In this document: piece by piece, positions 33,187 to 35,355 of the stretch | How the letters are laid out: every line of letters begins with the position of its first letter | How positions within the stretch are numbered: the stretch's first letter is position 1 | DNA from: SIG673 sp045660565 | GTDB taxonomy: Bacteria > Bacillota > Clostridia > Oscillospirales > CAG-272 | Direction of reading: 5' to 3' | DNA length: 35,355 nucleotides | NCBI GenBank assembly: GCA_045660565.1 | Contig: JAZRDX010000153.1 | Span: forward strand, 1 to 35,355 | Notes under the pieces: model-generated | Told to the model about the DNA's origin: nothing | The model's input: only the letters and a program-made list of their open reading frames with translations | Databases searched by the model: none | Program-made: the position numbers and the translations under genes

Positions 33187-34368
33187 TTAAAACGCCGCGC
33201 GAAGGCTATCCGCAAGGTCGGTTTTCTCCCACGGAAGCTGAAGCTCTTCTCTGCCCATGTGTCCGTACGCCGCTACGTTTCTGTATATCGGACGGCGAAG
33301 CTCAAAGCTCTTGATTATAGCTGCGGGACGGAGGTCGAACAGCTCGCAAAGCTTTTCCGAAAGCTTGTCTTCGGAAACCTTGCCCGTTCCAAACGTCTCA
33401 ACCATAACCGAAACCGGCTTTGCGACACCTATCGCGTAGGCGATCTGAACCTCACACTTATCGGCAAGTCCCGCCTTAACAACGTTTTTCGCAAGGTATC
33501 TTGCGGCATACGCGGCAGTACGGTCAACCTTTGTCGGGTCCTTACCGGAGAATGCTCCGCCGCCGTGTCTCGACCAGCCACCGTATGTATCAACTATAAT
33601 TTTACGTCCGGTAAGTCCGGAGTCTCCGACGGGGCCTCCTATAACGAAGCGGCCCGTGGGGTTAACGAATATCTTCATTTCGCCTTTGCAGAGCTCCTTC
33701 GGAATGATAGGAGTTATTACCTGCTCGATAATATCCCTGCGAAGCGTCTCCATATCCACCTTATCGGAATGCTGGGAAGAAACAACAACTGTATCAACCG
33801 CTACCGGCTTATCGTCCTCATATATAACGGTAACCTGAGTTTTTCCGTCGGGACGGAGATAGCTAAGTGTTCGGTTCTTTCTTACCTCTGTAAGTCTTTT
33901 TGCAAGCTTGTGGGAAAGCGAGATGGGAAGCGGCATAAGCTCGGGAGTATCGTTACAAGCGTAACCGAACATCATACCCTGGTCTCCCGCTCCGTTGTCA
34001 AGCCCATCGCTCATCTCTCCTTTTTTAGCCTCAAGAGATTTATCAACACCGAGAGCTATATCGGGAGACTGGCTATGTATAAGGTTTACCACAGCGCAGG
34101 TATTTCCGTCAAAGCCGTATTCCGCGCTGTCGTATCCTATTTCGCATACGGTCTTTCTGACTATTTCCTGATAATCAACGTTTGCATTTGTCGTTATCTC
34201 ACCCATAACGGTAACGATTCCCGTAGTAGTGGTGGTCTCGCAGGCAACTCTTGACATAGGGTCCTGAGCGAGCAGTGCATCAAGAACCGCGTCGGAAACG
34301 CAGTCGCATATTTTGTCGGGATGTCCCTCTGTAACGGACTCCGAAGTAAAGTACATTTTCTTTGCCAT
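33187..34368 (-). CDS. metK: S-adenosylmethionine synthetase
   Basis: MetK makes SAM from methionine and ATP. The 393-residue protein carries all signatures: TEGHPDKICDCVSDAVLDAL at the start, the hexapeptide GAGDQG in DNGAGDQGMMFGYAC, and GGGAFSGKDPTKVDRTAAYA. The start at 34368 is preferred, with GGAG nine bases upstream; the ATG at 34383 would have no site. The long leader holds a SAM-I riboswitch and terminator, giving feedback control by the product. It is a single-gene unit. Confidence 0.97.
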   Translation of the reverse strand: MAKKMYFTSESVTEGHPDKICDCVSDAVLDALLAQDPMSRVACETTTTTGIVTVMGEITTNANVDYQEIVRKTVCEIGYDSAEYGFDGNTCAVVNLIHSQSPDIALGVDKSLEAKKGEMSDGLDNGAGDQGMMFGYACNDTPELMPLPISLSHKLAKRLTEVRKNRTLSYLRPDGKTQVTVIYEDDKPVAVDTVVVSSQHSDKVDMETLRRDIIEQVITPIIPKELCKGEMKIFVNPTGRFVIGGPVGDSGLTGRKIIVDTYGGWSRHGGGAFSGKDPTKVDRTAAYAARYLAKNVVKAGLADKCEVQIAYAIGVAKPVSVMVETFGTGKVSEDKLSEKLCELFDLRPAAIIKSFELRRPIYRNVAAYGHMGREELQLPWEKTDLADSLRAAF

Positions 34369-34410
34369 TTTCTTTTTCTCCATATATATTGATTTGTTTT
34401 TTATTTTTAA

Positions 34411-34478
34411 CTTGGGTTAGTCGGAGGATAATATTTTCCCTATACTTAGGTTAGCGGGAGGATAGTATCCTCCCCTAC
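34411..34478. repeat. Two tandem 34-bp palindromic units in the metK leader (CGTAGGG family copy 5)
   Basis: Units starting CTTGGGTTAG (34411) and CTTAGGTTAG (34445) are 34 bp apart. The second holds the perfect palindrome GGGAGGATA-G-TATCCTCCC (34456-34474) and ends CCCCTAC, the complement of GTAGGGG. The first forms a weaker hairpin with G-U pairs. They lie between the riboswitch terminator and metK. Confidence 0.65.
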
Positions 34479-34564
34479 AAAAATTCAAGCACGCTGTAAG
34501 GTTTGTTTTCAGAGCTGTTTTTAAAGAATGAATCCTCTGTGATTATCCCGAATCCCCTTCACCA

Positions 34565-34596
34565 AAACAAAAATCCTCGGAAATCTCCGAGGATTT
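34565..34596 (-). terminator. metK: Riboswitch-controlled terminator before metK
   Basis: AAATCCTCGG (34571-34580) pairs with CCGAGGATTT (34587-34596) with a 6-base loop, and on the minus strand TTTTTGTTTT follows. It lies just after the SAM-I aptamer, as expected for the expression platform that stops metK transcription when SAM is bound. Confidence 0.9.
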
Positions 34597-34618
34597 TAAG
34601 AAATTTTCTTCTGTCAAA

Positions 34619-34720
34619 TCTCATCTCCTCGGAATTGGCACCTTACACGGTACGCGTTAGCGTAATTTACGCAGGTTGCCGGGCTTCACAGGGCCTGTCC
34701 CTCCGCCACTCTTGATAAGA
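34619..34720 (-). promoter_or_regulatory. metK: SAM-I (S-box) riboswitch aptamer
   Basis: The minus strand reads TCTTATCAAGAGTGGCGGAG, then GGGACAGGCCC, GAAGCCCGGCAACC, GGTGCCAATTCC and finally GATGAGA. These are the conserved S-box blocks in order. P1 is formed by TCTTATC (34714-34720) with GATGAGA (34619-34625). It senses SAM and controls the downstream terminator and metK. Confidence 0.96.
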
Positions 34721-34760
34721 CCGCAAAGTCATATATCTGTCTTTGCTTTTTACGTTTGTA

Positions 34761-34789
34761 ATTATATCATATCTATCATAAAATTTCAA
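34761..34789 (-). promoter_or_regulatory. Promoter of the metK riboswitch transcript
   Basis: On the minus strand TTGAAA (34784-34789) and TATAAT (34761-34766) are separated by 17 bp. Transcription should start near 34754, just ahead of the riboswitch. Confidence 0.8.
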
Positions 34790-34820
34790 TAGCTGACAAA
34801 TATATTTTTTGTAAACTATC

Positions 34821-35279
34821 TTATATGATAATCTTAAATCCGTAATATACTCCGGTTACTATCGCCGCCGCTATAATAACGCCGAGCGCTATCGGAATAA
34901 TCGCTTTATGAAGCTTTATTTTCATAAGCCCCGCAACCATAGACGCGGTCCACGCGCCGGTTCCCGGAAGCGGTATCGCGACGAAAAGCATAAGTCCGAC
35001 AAATATAAGATTCTCTATTTTCGCAGAATTTTTTTCCGCTCTCTTTTCAAGCCAATCTGCGAGCTTTTCCGTCAGCTTTACCTTTCTCATAACTACGAGA
35101 ATTTTATTAAAAAGCAGAACTATAAAAGGTATAATAAGCAGATTACCGCCGAGACTTAAAAGCATCGTTTCGGTAAATCCGAGTCCCCATTCAAGCCCAA
35201 CCGGTATTGCTCCGCGAAGCTCTATTACGGGACACATTGAAATAAGAAAAACAATTACTCGCTTTAATACTTCGTTCAG
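34821..35279 (-). CDS. Small multidrug-export-like membrane protein (COG2426), probable CTG start
   Basis: The protein has three to four membrane segments and the family motif PVIELRGAIPVGLE near the N-terminus, with LPGTGAWTASMVAGLM in the middle and IPIALGVIIAAAIVTGVYYGF at the end. The family is annotated as small multidrug export proteins, but function is not well tested. An ATG at 35237 begins inside the family domain; the frame is open upstream through LNEVLKRVIVFLIS, a usual family N-terminus. A CTG at 35279 lies seven bases after a strong AGGAGG, so translation likely starts there (152 residues). Confidence 0.75.
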   Translation of the reverse strand: MNEVLKRVIVFLISMCPVIELRGAIPVGLEWGLGFTETMLLSLGGNLLIIPFIVLLFNKILVVMRKVKLTEKLADWLEKRAEKNSAKIENLIFVGLMLFVAIPLPGTGAWTASMVAGLMKIKLHKAIIPIALGVIIAAAIVTGVYYGFKIII

Positions 35280-35355
35280 ATAAACCCCTCCTTTTCTTTA
35301 AACACTTTGTTTATTTCAAAAAATCACTGTTATTCCAAAAGACTGTTTCACTATG

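Noticed and set aside
33259..34254. A 331-codon plus-strand frame opposite metK
   Set aside because: metK is certain on the minus strand; the antisense frame has no recognisable domain or ribosome site.

Overview
The window looks like a chromosomal segment of an uncultured anaerobic member of the Clostridia (Eubacteriales, gut Oscillospiraceae-like). The reasons are a MecA-type adaptor, CdaA, a HemZ-type radical-SAM enzyme, the MEP isoprenoid pathway (ispD, ispF), family-4 UDG, RecD2, a SAM-I (S-box) riboswitch before metK, strong AGGAGG ribosome binding sites and sigma-A type TTGACA/TATAAT promoters. The genus cannot be fixed from sequence reading alone. No tRNA, rRNA, CRISPR array, prophage or intact transposase was seen.

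Layout. 1-3.5 kb (minus): 5' part of a sugar-ABC ATPase (MsmK/UgpC type), tex, and an RsuA-type pseudouridine synthase. 3.9-7.1 kb (plus): a Crp/Fnr-type regulator followed by a NitT/TauT-type ABC importer (lipoprotein, permease, ATPase); the promoter carries a perfect palindrome over the predicted start site. 7.3-9.0 kb (minus): an NhaC-family antiporter with an unusual cysteine-rich N-terminal insert. 9.25-10.7 kb: an apparent deletion scar where two divergent genes, an AraC regulator and a sialidase-like glycosidase, are both missing their 5' ends and abut. 10.7-12.5 kb (minus): CmpB-like membrane protein, UDG, MecA. 12.8-14.6 kb (plus): mgtE behind a structured leader with two small upstream ORFs. 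14.6-16.4 kb (minus): XRE regulator, a membrane-anchored Cys/Lys/Ala-rich protein, rpe. 16.6-16.75 kb (plus): a probable small RNA. 16.8-24.9 kb (minus): udk-like kinase, hemZ, dtd, recJ, an FAD dehydrogenase, a 57-aa membrane peptide overlapping cdaA, and cdaA. 25.4-28.0 kb (plus): ispD, ispF (with a 34-bp tandem duplication of its start) and rlmN. 28.2-35.3 kb (minus): DUF6873-like protein, AraC regulator, comF, recD2, metK with SAM-I riboswitch, and a small-multidrug-export-like membrane protein with a probable CTG start.

Most genes are housekeeping functions in short minus-strand operons (recJ-dtd-hemZ-udk; comF/recD2). The points of interest are mainly non-coding or structural: the mgtE leader, the plus-strand small RNA, the Crp-type operator, a dispersed family of short palindromic repeats sharing a CGTAGGG end, the 34-bp tandem repeats, the truncated gene pair at 9.72 kb, and the small ORF in the usual cdaR position.
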